A stretch of 64,000 bases of DNA. It comes from Verrucomicrobiota bacterium (GTDB taxonomy: Bacteria > Verrucomicrobiota > Verrucomicrobiia > Verrucomicrobiales > Verrucomicrobiaceae). The notes below the pieces were generated by a model. The model searched no databases. It was not told the origin of the DNA and worked only from the letters and a program-made list of their open reading frames with translations. Below are positions 26,145 to 34,791 of the stretch, one piece after another (within the stretch, counting starts at the first letter, position 1; the number at the start of each line of letters is the position of its first letter). The translations under genes and the position numbers were made by a program. The stretch lies in NCBI GenBank assembly GCA_017301975.1, contig JAFLEI010000019.1, forward strand, positions 1-64,000. Reading direction: 5' to 3'.

Positions 26145-26999
26145 ATGAAACTGATCCGATTTGGAAACCCTGGAGAAGAGAAACCCGGCCTGCAGCTTGA
26201 AGACGGCCGCCGCATTGATGCCAGCGCCTTTGGCAGCGACTACGATGAAAAATTCTTCGGGGGCGATGGTTTGGAACGTCTCGCCGCCTGGGCCAAGGCC
26301 AACGCGGCCTCTGCACCGACGGTGAGTGCTGACACCCGCCTCGGTCCCTGCATCGCACGCCCGAGCAAGATCATCTGCATCGGCCTGAACTATGTGGACC
26401 ACGCCAAGGAAAGCGGCATGCCAATTCCGGCGGAGCCCATCGTGTTTTTCAAGGCGACGAGCGCCATTGTCGGCCCGAACGACAACGTGGTGATCCCCCG
26501 CAATTCGAAGAAGACCGACTGGGAAGTCGAGCTCGCCTTCGTCATCGGAAAAAAGGCCAGCTACGTTTCCGAAGAGAATGCGATGAGCCATGTGGCCGGC
26601 TACTGCGTGCACAATGACTACAGCGAGCGCGAATGGCAGCTCGAGCGCGGCGGCCAGTGGGTGAAGGGCAAGAGCTGCGACACCTTCGCGCCCCTCGGAC
26701 CCTTCCTCGCCACGAGCGATGAAATCCCGGACCCGCAGAATCTGAAGCTCTGGCTCAAGCTGAATGGCAAGACCATTCAAAACAGCAGCACCGCGCAGAT
26801 GATCTTTGGCGTGCAGAAGCTGGTGAGCTACCTGAGCCAGTTCATGAGCCTGCTGCCCGGAGACGTCATCACCACTGGCACCCCTCCTGGAGTCGGCCTC
26901 GGCTTCAAGCCCGATCCTGTCTTCATGAAGCCCGGCGATGTCATCGAACTCGGCGTCGAAGGCCTTGGTGTGCAGGGGCAGACCGCCGTGGCGGCATAA
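26145..26999 (+). CDS. Fumarylacetoacetate-hydrolase-family enzyme
   Basis: A 284-residue protein with the complete FAH C-terminal domain: ICIGLNYVDHAKESG, IVFFKATSAIVGPND, the metal-binding DWEVELAFVIGKKA, YCVHNDYSEREWQ, GKSCDTFAPLGPFL and PGDVITTGTPPGVG. The N-terminal small domain (KLIRFGNPGEEKPGLQLEDG) is typical of the 2,4-diketo-3-deoxy-L-fuconate/rhamnonate hydrolase and ureidoglycolate-like group. It likely cleaves a C-C bond in a beta-diketo acid. It forms an operon with the SDR and ends at a strong terminator. Confidence 0.9.
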   Translation: MKLIRFGNPGEEKPGLQLEDGRRIDASAFGSDYDEKFFGGDGLERLAAWAKANAASAPTVSADTRLGPCIARPSKIICIGLNYVDHAKESGMPIPAEPIVFFKATSAIVGPNDNVVIPRNSKKTDWEVELAFVIGKKASYVSEENAMSHVAGYCVHNDYSEREWQLERGGQWVKGKSCDTFAPLGPFLATSDEIPDPQNLKLWLKLNGKTIQNSSTAQMIFGVQKLVSYLSQFMSLLPGDVITTGTPPGVGLGFKPDPVFMKPGDVIELGVEGLGVQGQTAVAA

Positions 27000-27025
27000 A
27001 GTCGTTTAGAGCTTTACCTTGTCTG

Positions 27026-27058
27026 GAGGCCGTTCATCTGAACGGCCTCTTTTTTTTT
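27026..27058 (+). terminator. Rho-independent terminator after the SDR/FAH operon
   Basis: A perfect 10-bp stem GAGGCCGTTC (27026-27035) / GAACGGCCTC (27040-27049) with a 4-nt loop ATCT, followed by nine T (27050-27058). It lies 26 bp after the FAH stop and ends 4 bp before the stop of the convergent gene, separating the two operons. Confidence 0.95.
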
Positions 27059-27062
27059 GCGG

Positions 27063-30000
27063 TTATTCCACCTTCAGCACGCCGTTCATCACCATCCAGT
27101 GGCCGGGGAAGGTGCAGAGATAGGGGTAGTCGCCCTTCTCCTTCGGAGCGGTGATGTGAATGGTGAACTGCTCCTTGGGATTGGTCATGTCCGTGTAGGC
27201 GAGGACGTCGTCGGAATCCGGCACGTAGTGTTTCGCCAGCCCCTGCGGATCGGTGATCATGAGGTTGGCAAGGTTGCCAATTTTCTGCAGCGTACCCGGC
27301 TTGGCGAGCATCCAGTTGTGCGGCACCACATCGGGGTTCTTGAAGACGATGGTGAGTTTTTCGCCCGCTTTGGCGGTGAGCTGCTTCTGCACGTATTGCA
27401 GGCCCAGGGCAGCTTCGATGATGAGTTCGCGGCCACCTTCACCTTTGGCCCATGGGTTGGGCTTGGCTGACTTCGGTGCTTCCAGGCCGATCTGTGCGGC
27501 GTGATTCGTCTTCGCGATCTTGGCGTAGCCGGGGAATTCGGTGAAGGGTTCAGCCAGGGCGTGCGCGGTGAGGAAGATGTCGTGGCCGGTGCTCAAATGG
27601 AGATGAATCTGGCTCGCGGTGACGATCTGCGGGATTTCGAGGAAGAGCGTCTTGCCGCCGTCCAGCTTTTGCACGCTGCGGACTTCCAGCGGATCATGGC
27701 CAGGGGTGTCGGCATACTTCACGGAATACTCGGGCGAGCCGTACTGCGGGCCGTACCGGTAGTTCCAGCATTGCGCGAAGCAGGTGGCGGCATCGGCATT
27801 CTTCACGGGCTGATTGAAGCGGAGCAGCACGCCATTGTCACGCGCTTCAAAGCCGATCGGCACCGGTTTCTCGCCACCGGTGAAGCGCACACGCTGGAAG
27901 CAGCCGTCCTTCGGCGTGTAGCTGCCCCAGCCCTGCATGCCGTTCACGTAGAGGTGGCCGTCATTGGGGTTGAAACGCGCACACTGCGGGCCGGAGTCGA
28001 AGTTGCCGCTGATCTTCACGGAGGCTGCCTGCCAGCGGCCTTTGACGTTCTGCCGCATGACGAGCCACGCGCTGCCACCGCCGGACGAGAGATGAACAAA
28101 ATTGCCATCGCCTTTCAAGGAGGACCATTTATTGCTTGTGATGAAGGCCTGGCTGCTCGCGCTGTTGTCTTCGCCACGCGGCATGTACATCAGCACCGGT
28201 TCGGGAGGTTGGCCGTTCTTCGGACCGCCTGCACCGAAGTGGGCACCGAGATTGTGGTCCAACTCAATCTGGAAGATGGAGGAAGCGGGAGTCCAGTCGC
28301 CTTCCTGCCCGCTGGTGGTGAGGAAGCGACCATCTGATGAGATGCCGAGACCATCGGGATTGCGGAAGCCGGTGCCGAGGACTTCGAGTTTATCTCGACC
28401 CGTGATGCGGCACACACCTTGATTGCCGGAGGCGAAATACCAGCGGCCTTCCTTGTCGGTTTCGAGGCCGACGATGAAGTCGTGGCCGCCGGGAGAGGTT
28501 TGCATCGCATTCGTCACGCACTCGTAGAAATCCGCTTCGTCATCGCCATTGAGATCATGCAGGCAGGTAATCTGATCGCGCCCGAGGACGTAGAGCTTGT
28601 CCTTCACGATCTTCATGCCCAGCGGCTGATTCAGTCCGGTGGCGAAGCGCTTCCAGCGGATCTTTTCGAGTTTGTCATCAATGCCTTTCACCAGCCACAC
28701 TTCGCCCGTCATCGTGGCAATTGCGGCGGTGCCATCGCTGAAGAAATCATGTGCGGTGATGAAGAAGAGGGTGCCGTAGGGATTTTCGAAAGGCAGTTCA
28801 ATGGTGTCGGTGGCGAAGGGCTGCTGGGAGCCGATTTTGCCTTTGGTTTCGATCCACTTGGGCCATTGGGCGGGGCCGCCTTTGGTTAGAGAATCTAGTC
28901 CTTTCCCATCAGAGTGAAGCGATTGAAGGTATGTTTTGCCTTCATGGGATGTTGCAAAAATCACTTCTTTACCGTGGCGATAAAATCCAAGGTAATTCGG
29001 TTTTACAAAGGATCTGTGAATAGGTCTAGATATCTCTTTGCCATCCATCTGACCTCCTCCCATGAATCCATGACGTGCGTCAGAGAGTTTAATGAAGCCA
29101 CCTTTCCAATATATCACGAAGTGGCCGGCTTCAGGGTCAAAACAGGCTGCATCATTAGAGGTCTTTATACACACCGCCTTCGGAATGGTGAGGCCTGCGC
29201 CTCTGAATACGCAGCTGAACATCGAGCCGAAATCGCTCGTAGCAAAGCGCCCATCCTTCCAAGTCACCTGATCGTTCTGGTTGCCCCAGTGGCCCTGCTG
29301 GCCGCCATCGAGGCCGGGGAATTGCGGGATCAGTTCGGGGAGGGGCTTTTGCTTCATGAACTGCAGCGCCTGCTTGCCGTAGTAGTCGAAGACACGCTCA
29401 CGATTCACGAACTCCTGCCAGTGGACGTTGTCCTCGGGATGCAGCGGTTTGAGCTCGGGTTTGAAAGCGGCGGGCGGCGGAGCCTTGGGAGGCATGAGTG
29501 CGTCGAGATGATCGAAGTTCCAGATGCCGATCGTGTTGTCCATGCGCAGGCGCGGAGCGGTGCCTTTGCGTGGCTTCATCACGCCGCGTGCAATGCGCAC
29601 ATCGTCAATGAGGCCGTCACAGCCGATGCTGCCATCGACGAGGCTGCCGAAAGCAATGCCTCCCGCTTTGGGTGTGCCTTTGATCGGCTGCACAGGCTTT
29701 TCGAAGACCTGTTTGCCATCGATCCAAAACGTAATGCTTTGTTCGCTGATGCTGACGAGGAAGTCGTGCCACTGGCCGTCGCAAACGTTCACTTGCGAAT
29801 CGAAGTCACCACCGCGTCCTGGCATGAAGAGCGCCAGCGTGCCGCGTTTTGCATGCGTGTAGAGCTCCCAATGTGTGGCGGATGATTTGGCGTCCGAGGC
29901 GATGAGGATGTTGAAGTGATCATTGCCCGTGAGCTTGGCGCGGCACTCGATGGTGAGCGGTAGGGTGCGGAAGGGCTCGTTGTCCTGCTCAAAGTAGCTG

Positions 30001-30998
30001 CCTTTCAGCGCTTCTCCGAACTCCTGGTTCAGGGAGGGCACGCCCTCGCCGGTCATGGCAGGTTTGGTGATGAAGCTGGTAGCGGCAGGCTTGTCGCTCC
30101 AGGTGCGGTACTTGGGCTTCGGGCCGGGCGGATTGTCATCGAGCTGCGGCACGAGCCAGGCGAGTCCGTCGAGGTTGTCGAGCAGGCGGCCTTCGGCGTC
30201 TTCGTTGGTGTGGTTCAGGATGCCGATGGGGCCCGAGTAACCGCTCGCACGCACGATGCGCAGCACCTTCACATCTTCGGTGCCCACTCCGAGTGGGAGG
30301 ATCTTGCGGCCCTTGGCCTCGCCGTTGATGTCCATGCCATTGAGATTGAAGCAGAGCAGGTAGGGCAGCATGCGCGGCAGCACTTTGGCGAGACGATCCA
30401 GATGGCCATGGCCATGATGCAGGTTGTACACGATGCCCACGTTCTTGATGTCTTTGGCTTTCAGTGCCTCCACGATGGCGATGGCGTTTTCCGGCTCGCC
30501 ATACCAGGCACCGTGATTGTAGAGCGCCACCTTGCAGCCCAAGGGTGCGGCGGCTTCGCAGATCGGCTTCAAGCGTTCGATCTCTTTGGCCACACGTGCT
30601 TGCTGATCCGCTTCATCTTTGGCCTGGATCGCTCCGCCGTTGCCATTTACCCAAAGCTGCGGATGCACGCCATGGCGTTTGAAGAGCTCCAGCGTCTGCT
30701 TTGCTTCATCATTGAGGACGGTCGGGAACCACCAGCCCATGAGCTCGATGTGGTGCTTTTTGAGCGCGTTCAGCTCGTCGTCCCACTGCGGGATGTGCTC
30801 CTTGCGGTAGTCATAGACGAATTTCTTCACGCCCATTTTCTCCAACATTGCCGCGCGCTCTTCCGGGCCGCGCTTGCCAGCATCAAACGGCACGATGCAC
30901 CACGCGGCGAGGTTGGATTTGTCGAAGAGTCCGTCGGCTGCTTGAGATTGACCGATGGTAGAGGTGAGAAGTGCGAAAGCGAGGAGGCGGGAAAGCAT
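27063..30998 (-). CDS. Giant TIM-barrel / LamG / DUF6797 / propeller / cupredoxin fusion
   Basis: A 1311-residue secreted protein (leader MLSRLLAFALLTSTIGQSQA). The visible order is: a sugar-phosphate isomerase/epimerase-like TIM barrel at about 25-290 (VALYNHGAWYGEPENAI, NLHHGHGHLD); a LamG-type beta-sandwich at about 330-480 (DGQWHDFLVSISEQSITFWI); a DUF6797-like region at about 510-720 (GLDGGQQGHWGNQNDQVTW); a six-bladed propeller at about 730-1100 (FATGLNQPLGMKIVKDKLYV); and an azurin-like cupredoxin at about 1185-1311. The cupredoxin has His in DVVPHNWML and the Cys-His-Met set in YLCTFPGHWMVM, so a type 1 copper site looks complete. No CxxCH heme motif is present. It is last in a reverse operon with DUF6807 (9-bp gap). 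Residues about 604-704 are encoded by an AT-rich island. Confidence 0.82.
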   Translation of the reverse strand: MLSRLLAFALLTSTIGQSQAADGLFDKSNLAAWCIVPFDAGKRGPEERAAMLEKMGVKKFVYDYRKEHIPQWDDELNALKKHHIELMGWWFPTVLNDEAKQTLELFKRHGVHPQLWVNGNGGAIQAKDEADQQARVAKEIERLKPICEAAAPLGCKVALYNHGAWYGEPENAIAIVEALKAKDIKNVGIVYNLHHGHGHLDRLAKVLPRMLPYLLCFNLNGMDINGEAKGRKILPLGVGTEDVKVLRIVRASGYSGPIGILNHTNEDAEGRLLDNLDGLAWLVPQLDDNPPGPKPKYRTWSDKPAATSFITKPAMTGEGVPSLNQEFGEALKGSYFEQDNEPFRTLPLTIECRAKLTGNDHFNILIASDAKSSATHWELYTHAKRGTLALFMPGRGGDFDSQVNVCDGQWHDFLVSISEQSITFWIDGKQVFEKPVQPIKGTPKAGGIAFGSLVDGSIGCDGLIDDVRIARGVMKPRKGTAPRLRMDNTIGIWNFDHLDALMPPKAPPPAAFKPELKPLHPEDNVHWQEFVNRERVFDYYGKQALQFMKQKPLPELIPQFPGLDGGQQGHWGNQNDQVTWKDGRFATSDFGSMFSCVFRGAGLTIPKAVCIKTSNDAACFDPEAGHFVIYWKGGFIKLSDARHGFMGGGQMDGKEISRPIHRSFVKPNYLGFYRHGKEVIFATSHEGKTYLQSLHSDGKGLDSLTKGGPAQWPKWIETKGKIGSQQPFATDTIELPFENPYGTLFFITAHDFFSDGTAAIATMTGEVWLVKGIDDKLEKIRWKRFATGLNQPLGMKIVKDKLYVLGRDQITCLHDLNGDDEADFYECVTNAMQTSPGGHDFIVGLETDKEGRWYFASGNQGVCRITGRDKLEVLGTGFRNPDGLGISSDGRFLTTSGQEGDWTPASSIFQIELDHNLGAHFGAGGPKNGQPPEPVLMYMPRGEDNSASSQAFITSNKWSSLKGDGNFVHLSSGGGSAWLVMRQNVKGRWQAASVKISGNFDSGPQCARFNPNDGHLYVNGMQGWGSYTPKDGCFQRVRFTGGEKPVPIGFEARDNGVLLRFNQPVKNADAATCFAQCWNYRYGPQYGSPEYSVKYADTPGHDPLEVRSVQKLDGGKTLFLEIPQIVTASQIHLHLSTGHDIFLTAHALAEPFTEFPGYAKIAKTNHAAQIGLEAPKSAKPNPWAKGEGGRELIIEAALGLQYVQKQLTAKAGEKLTIVFKNPDVVPHNWMLAKPGTLQKIGNLANLMITDPQGLAKHYVPDSDDVLAYTDMTNPKEQFTIHITAPKEKGDYPYLCTFPGHWMVMNGVLKVE

Positions 30999-31007
30999 GG
31001 GAAAAAA

Positions 31008-31976
31008 TTACTTGGTGTTGGAATAGGTGGTCCACTGGGCCTCGATCCACTTCGCATCGGGTACGCCGTCGAACGCGATGATGCGGTATTTGGAGATGTA
31101 GGGTTTGCCGGGTTCGATGGACCAGTCTCCCTCTTGCGATGGAGCGATGCAGAGCTGTGGGTTCTTGGGGTTCAGGCGCAGAGGCTGCGGGAAGCGGAAG
31201 TTTGAGGGATGAATCAGGATCACCATGCCGGTGGGTGTGCCATCGACCTGCCCGCCGATGTGAACCCACTTGCCCTTGGTGGAATCACCTTTGGCGCGGT
31301 CATGACCTTCGCTGGTGAGCATCGTCACGGCATCGACTGGATTCCAGGTGAGGTTGCCGCGCACGCCGAGACCGCCGTAGTGGTACTTCGGCAGCTTGAG
31401 CGGCAGCGCGCCCGCACAGGTTTGAGTGCTGGTGAGGTCGATGATATTGGCGGGCGTGCCGTCGAGATCCTTCTGCGCCACCGCGACCTCCCACGTTTCA
31501 TTGAGCACTTTTTGATCGGGCGCATGCCTGTGATCGAGAAACAGATGCTGGCTGATGAAGCCGCCGCCGTCAGCGCCGCCCCAGCTTTTGTCGAGTTTCG
31601 CGAAACGCACCTCGGCAAGGATTTGATCGCCGCTCTTGTTCTTGCTGTCGCCTTTGCCCTGATTCCAGAAATCGGGATGTGAATCGCCAAATTCGGTCTT
31701 CGTCCACGCCATCCAGATCCCGCGATGCCAGCGGTGATCTTCGGGATGATTGCCGGTGACGAGCTTGCCGCTCGGCGAATACACCGGATGCAGATGAGCA
31801 CCGTGTTTGAAGACGGCGGACACGCCTGCGGGTACATCGCCGGCCTCCATCTGGTAATCACAGATCGTCTTTCCACCGCTGCTGAAGTGCAGCACGGAGC
31901 CGAGTTTTTCCACCTGGATATCGGCGGAGAAAGTATGAGTGGCCAGAAGGGCGGCGAGGAGAAGGGCTGGCTTCAT
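31008..31976 (-). CDS. DUF6807 / PmoA-family secreted protein
   Basis: A 322-residue protein with a signal peptide (MKPALLLAALLATHTFSA). The family pattern is clear: HPVYSPSGKLVTGNHPEDHRWHRGIWMAWT with its cluster of His, then KYHYGGLGVRG and GMVILIHPSNFRFPQP. PVC genomes annotate this group as methane-oxygenase PmoA-like, a misleading label: it is a soluble exported protein of unknown reaction found in carbohydrate clusters. The stop lies 9 bp before the giant fusion gene and the start 22 bp after the amidohydrolase stop, so it belongs to one operon with both. Confidence 0.85.
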   Translation of the reverse strand: MKPALLLAALLATHTFSADIQVEKLGSVLHFSSGGKTICDYQMEAGDVPAGVSAVFKHGAHLHPVYSPSGKLVTGNHPEDHRWHRGIWMAWTKTEFGDSHPDFWNQGKGDSKNKSGDQILAEVRFAKLDKSWGGADGGGFISQHLFLDHRHAPDQKVLNETWEVAVAQKDLDGTPANIIDLTSTQTCAGALPLKLPKYHYGGLGVRGNLTWNPVDAVTMLTSEGHDRAKGDSTKGKWVHIGGQVDGTPTGMVILIHPSNFRFPQPLRLNPKNPQLCIAPSQEGDWSIEPGKPYISKYRIIAFDGVPDAKWIEAQWTTYSNTK

Positions 31977-31998
31977 GACGATGGAACGAAACGCTGCA

Positions 31999-33273
31999 TC
32001 AGAAACTCGCAGGCTTTACCAGCGTTCCTGCTTTCACCACACCGCCCTGCATGACGGCAAGAAGGTTGTCACGGTTTTCGAGAATCGAGATGTCCTTGAG
32101 CACGTCGCCTTTGACCACGAGGACATCGGCCAGCTTGCCTGCTTCGAGGGTGCCGATCTCCTTGTCGCGCCCCATCATCTTCGCGCCGCCGAGCGTGGCG
32201 CACTTGAGGGTGTCGAGCGCGGAGAAGCCCACGTAATTCACAAAGAAGGTCAGCTCCTGGGCATAGGTGCCGTGCGGCGTCCAGGCAAAGCCGTAGTCAC
32301 CACCCAGGCCCAGGGTGCCACCAGCCTTGAGGACTTTGCGGCAGCTTTCGGCACCGGCTTCGAGAGTCTCCTGATGACCGTCCAGCACCCGCTGAGACAG
32401 GCCGAATTCTTTGCCACGCTGCACGCTGAAAAGCTCAAAGCCAAGGCCGGGGCACATGGGCACGTTGCGCTTGAGCAGGAGGTCGAGGCATTCGTCATCC
32501 ATGAAAGTGCCGTGCTCGACGGCGTCGTATCCGGCCTTGAGCGCATTGCGGATGCCCTCGGTGGCGCGGCAGTGGCCGGTGACTTTGAGGCCGTGATTGT
32601 GCGCCGTGGCCACGACGGCGTGCATCTCTTCAAAGGTCATGCACAACGTGTGATGGTCGTTGATGTCGGGAGAGGCCGCATCGCCCGTGGGATAAGTTTT
32701 GACCCACTCGATCCCGTCTTTGACGAGTTTGCGCACGGCAGTGCGTGCCTGCTCAGGACCGTTCACGATAAAGACAATGCCTTCCATGCCAATGCGGCGG
32801 TAGTCCGGATTCCAGTCCATCAAGCCGCCAGCCCCGCAGATTTCGCGACCGCTGGTGCTCAGGCGCGGGCCGGGGATCATGTCCTCTTCGATGGCCTTGT
32901 TCATCCACACATCGATGTTGTGCAGACAGCCGCCGCTGCGCGCCGCCGTGTAGCCACATTCCAGCGCGGTCTTGGCATTCACGGCGGATTGCAGCGTGAC
33001 GTACTCGACGGGAAATTTGATGTCGAGGTCCTGCAGCTCCGAGACATTGAAGTAGGTCAGGTGGATGTGCGCCTCGATGAGCCCCGGCATGATTGTGCCG
33101 CCTTGGGCGTCGATGACACGCGCGTCAGGAGCAGGCGGGGCATCTGCGGCAGGCCCGGCGTAAGTGATGATGCCTTCGGTGATGATCACCGCTGCATTGG
33201 GAACGGCTGGCCTGCCCGTGCCATCGACGAGCTGACCGTTTTTGATGACGGTGGTGCTTGGTTGGAGCTTCAT
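31999..33273 (-). CDS. Metal-dependent amidohydrolase, imidazolonepropionase-like
   Basis: A 424-residue cytosolic enzyme with the amidohydrolase barrel. GLIEAHIHLTYF is the HxH metal pair, WVKTYPTGDAAS supplies the possible bridging Lys, VTGHCRATEGIRNALKAGYD and VEHGTFMDDE give further metal His residues, and GGDYGFAWTPHG holds the catalytic Asp. The C-terminal IGTLEAGKLADVLVVKGD is the usual composite-sheet segment. The family hydrolyses amides, lactams and cyclic imides; the substrate is unknown. It lies between the AraC regulator (13-bp gap) and the DUF6807 gene. Confidence 0.88.
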   Translation of the reverse strand: MKLQPSTTVIKNGQLVDGTGRPAVPNAAVIITEGIITYAGPAADAPPAPDARVIDAQGGTIMPGLIEAHIHLTYFNVSELQDLDIKFPVEYVTLQSAVNAKTALECGYTAARSGGCLHNIDVWMNKAIEEDMIPGPRLSTSGREICGAGGLMDWNPDYRRIGMEGIVFIVNGPEQARTAVRKLVKDGIEWVKTYPTGDAASPDINDHHTLCMTFEEMHAVVATAHNHGLKVTGHCRATEGIRNALKAGYDAVEHGTFMDDECLDLLLKRNVPMCPGLGFELFSVQRGKEFGLSQRVLDGHQETLEAGAESCRKVLKAGGTLGLGGDYGFAWTPHGTYAQELTFFVNYVGFSALDTLKCATLGGAKMMGRDKEIGTLEAGKLADVLVVKGDVLKDISILENRDNLLAVMQGGVVKAGTLVKPASF

Positions 33274-33286
33274 GGTGCGGCAGATG

Positions 33287-34105
33287 CTATCGCTTCGTCA
33301 GGCGGCGGGATAGAACAGAAGCGGCAGGGCGTGGAATATTCGCGGCGGCATATTTGTCACGATACGCGCCCGGCGTGAGGCCCGTGACACGGCGGAATTC
33401 ACGCGTGAGGTGGCTCTGATCCGCAAAGCCGCAGCGCAGGGCGATTCCAGCGATGGACTCGCGGGTATCAACCAGCAGGCGGCAGGCCGTCTGAATGCGC
33501 AGGCGTTTCAGGTACTGCTGCGGTGGCAGCCCATACTCGCGGACAAAGCTTCGCTCAAACGCGCGTGTCGACATGCCGCCCGCATGCGCCATGTCCGCAT
33601 TGGTCACGGATTCCCCAAGACGGCGGGTCATGAGCGCGATGACGACTCCGAGTCGGATGTCGCTGCGCTGATCGATCTGCGCGGCATCCAGTGCGCGCGT
33701 GATGCCTGCGGTGCCGACGATGCGGCCCCGGTCATTGCAGACAGGCCGCTTGGTGGTGAAGCACCAGGCCGCCGTGTGGTCAAAGCGTCCGACGAGTTCC
33801 AGTCGGCCCTGCACCGTCTGCCCGGCCAGCACCGCTTCATCCCCGGCGCGAAAATGCGCGGCCAGGTGCGCGGGAGAAAGATCATCATCCGTTTTGCCGA
33901 GCACCTCATCCAACTCATGCATGCCGTAGTTCAGCAGAAAGGTGCGGTTCACCCAGAGATAGCGGCGTCTCGCGTCCTTAATCCACGCCTGCACATCCGG
34001 CAGCACATCAAAGAGATCGCGCAGGGCATCGACGGGAGATGTGGCGGCGGCTTTGGCTTTCACTCGTGGAAGACTAGCGGGAACCGCTCTCAATGACACG
34101 CCCAA
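33287..34105 (-). CDS. PAS-domain AraC-family regulator
   Basis: A 272-residue protein. A PAS domain lies at about 28-135 (DVLPDVQAWIKDARRRYLWV, GKTDDDLSPAHLAAHF, FTTKRPVCNDRGRIVGTAG). A two-HTH AraC DNA-binding domain lies at about 160-250: the first helix pair at SVTNADMAHAGGMSTRAFER, the second at IALRCGFADQSHLTREFRRV followed by TGLTPGAYR. It is the first gene of the reverse operon 34105-27063 (13 bp before the amidohydrolase), so it probably controls that operon in response to a PAS ligand. Confidence 0.9.
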   Translation of the reverse strand: MGVSLRAVPASLPRVKAKAAATSPVDALRDLFDVLPDVQAWIKDARRRYLWVNRTFLLNYGMHELDEVLGKTDDDLSPAHLAAHFRAGDEAVLAGQTVQGRLELVGRFDHTAAWCFTTKRPVCNDRGRIVGTAGITRALDAAQIDQRSDIRLGVVIALMTRRLGESVTNADMAHAGGMSTRAFERSFVREYGLPPQQYLKRLRIQTACRLLVDTRESIAGIALRCGFADQSHLTREFRRVTGLTPGAYRDKYAAANIPRPAASVLSRRLTKR

Positions 34106-34118
34106 TCAAACAGGCATG

Positions 34119-34151
34119 AAAAAAGCGGAGCCGCATGCAGCAGCTCCGCTT
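34119..34151 (-). terminator. Rho-independent terminator of the small Cys-rich gene
   Basis: A 9-bp stem AAGCGGAGC (34123-34131) / GCTCCGCTT (34143-34151) with an 11-nt loop. On the reverse strand the stem is followed by six T (34124 down to 34119). It lies 25 bp after the stop of 34176-34538 and just upstream of the AraC start. Confidence 0.88.
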
Positions 34152-34175
34152 GAGGGGGGAAATGCGGGCTTTCGG

Positions 34176-34538
34176 TTACTGGCGCACCTCCTTGATGTGC
34201 TTGTCCGGCGCGGCGTCAAAGGCGGCCTTGCTGGCGGCATCGGCGAACGCGACCTGACGGGTGTAGGTCACGGTCTTGGAGGCATCGGATTTCTTTTTGC
34301 TCAGCGGGCACTGGCCGGAGACGGCGGCGATGATGTTGCTGAGGTAGCCCTTAGGGGCGGCGTTGAACTGGGCTTTGCACTTGTCGCAGCAGACGGCGAC
34401 CGTCTTGGTGTAAGTGCTCGTGATGGCCGGGCTCGCAGGCTTGCCGGAGATGGGGCAGACGGTGTTCAGCGGCTCGGCGGCGGAGGAAACGCCTGCCAGC
34501 AGGCTGAGGGCGGCGATGAGGGTGAGAATGTGTTTCAT
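34176..34538 (-). CDS. Small secreted Cys-rich YHS/TRASH-like protein
   Basis: A 120-residue protein with a signal peptide (MKHILTLIAALSLLAGVSSA). The mature part has TVCPISGKPASP, then AVCCDKCKAQFNAAPKGYL and later GQCPLSKKK. The C-P-I-S-G and C-C-D-K-C pattern with a following aromatic matches YHS/TRASH-type metal-binding modules, which bind copper or other soft metals. A second half-repeat (RQVAFADAASKAAFDAAPDKH) lacks the Cys pair. Monocistronic: its own terminator follows, and a 253-bp divergent region precedes it. A metal-carrier role is inferred. Confidence 0.72.
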   Translation of the reverse strand: MKHILTLIAALSLLAGVSSAAEPLNTVCPISGKPASPAITSTYTKTVAVCCDKCKAQFNAAPKGYLSNIIAAVSGQCPLSKKKSDASKTVTYTRQVAFADAASKAAFDAAPDKHIKEVRQ

Positions 34539-34791
34539 TGTGCGCGTGGTGGTGTGGGACGTCAGACTCGGATACCGAATTCATGGATTTTCCGCAACCG
34601 AAACTTTTCGGTCCGCAATGGGGGCATGTAGCGGAGACCGCTTCTCACCCACGGTTTGACACCTCCGCTCCATGCTGGCACCTTCACGCCCGTGTGCCTC
34701 CCAGACGGATGCAGACACAGAAAATCAGGTTCACGCCATGACCTGTTCTCTGCGACACATGCTCCATGGCTCAGCTTCAAGACTTGATGCG

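Noticed and set aside
28914..29885. Forward frame starting in the AT-rich island
   Set aside because: It is opposite the giant fusion gene, whose reverse frame is unbroken and carries recognisable domains; no start or family support.
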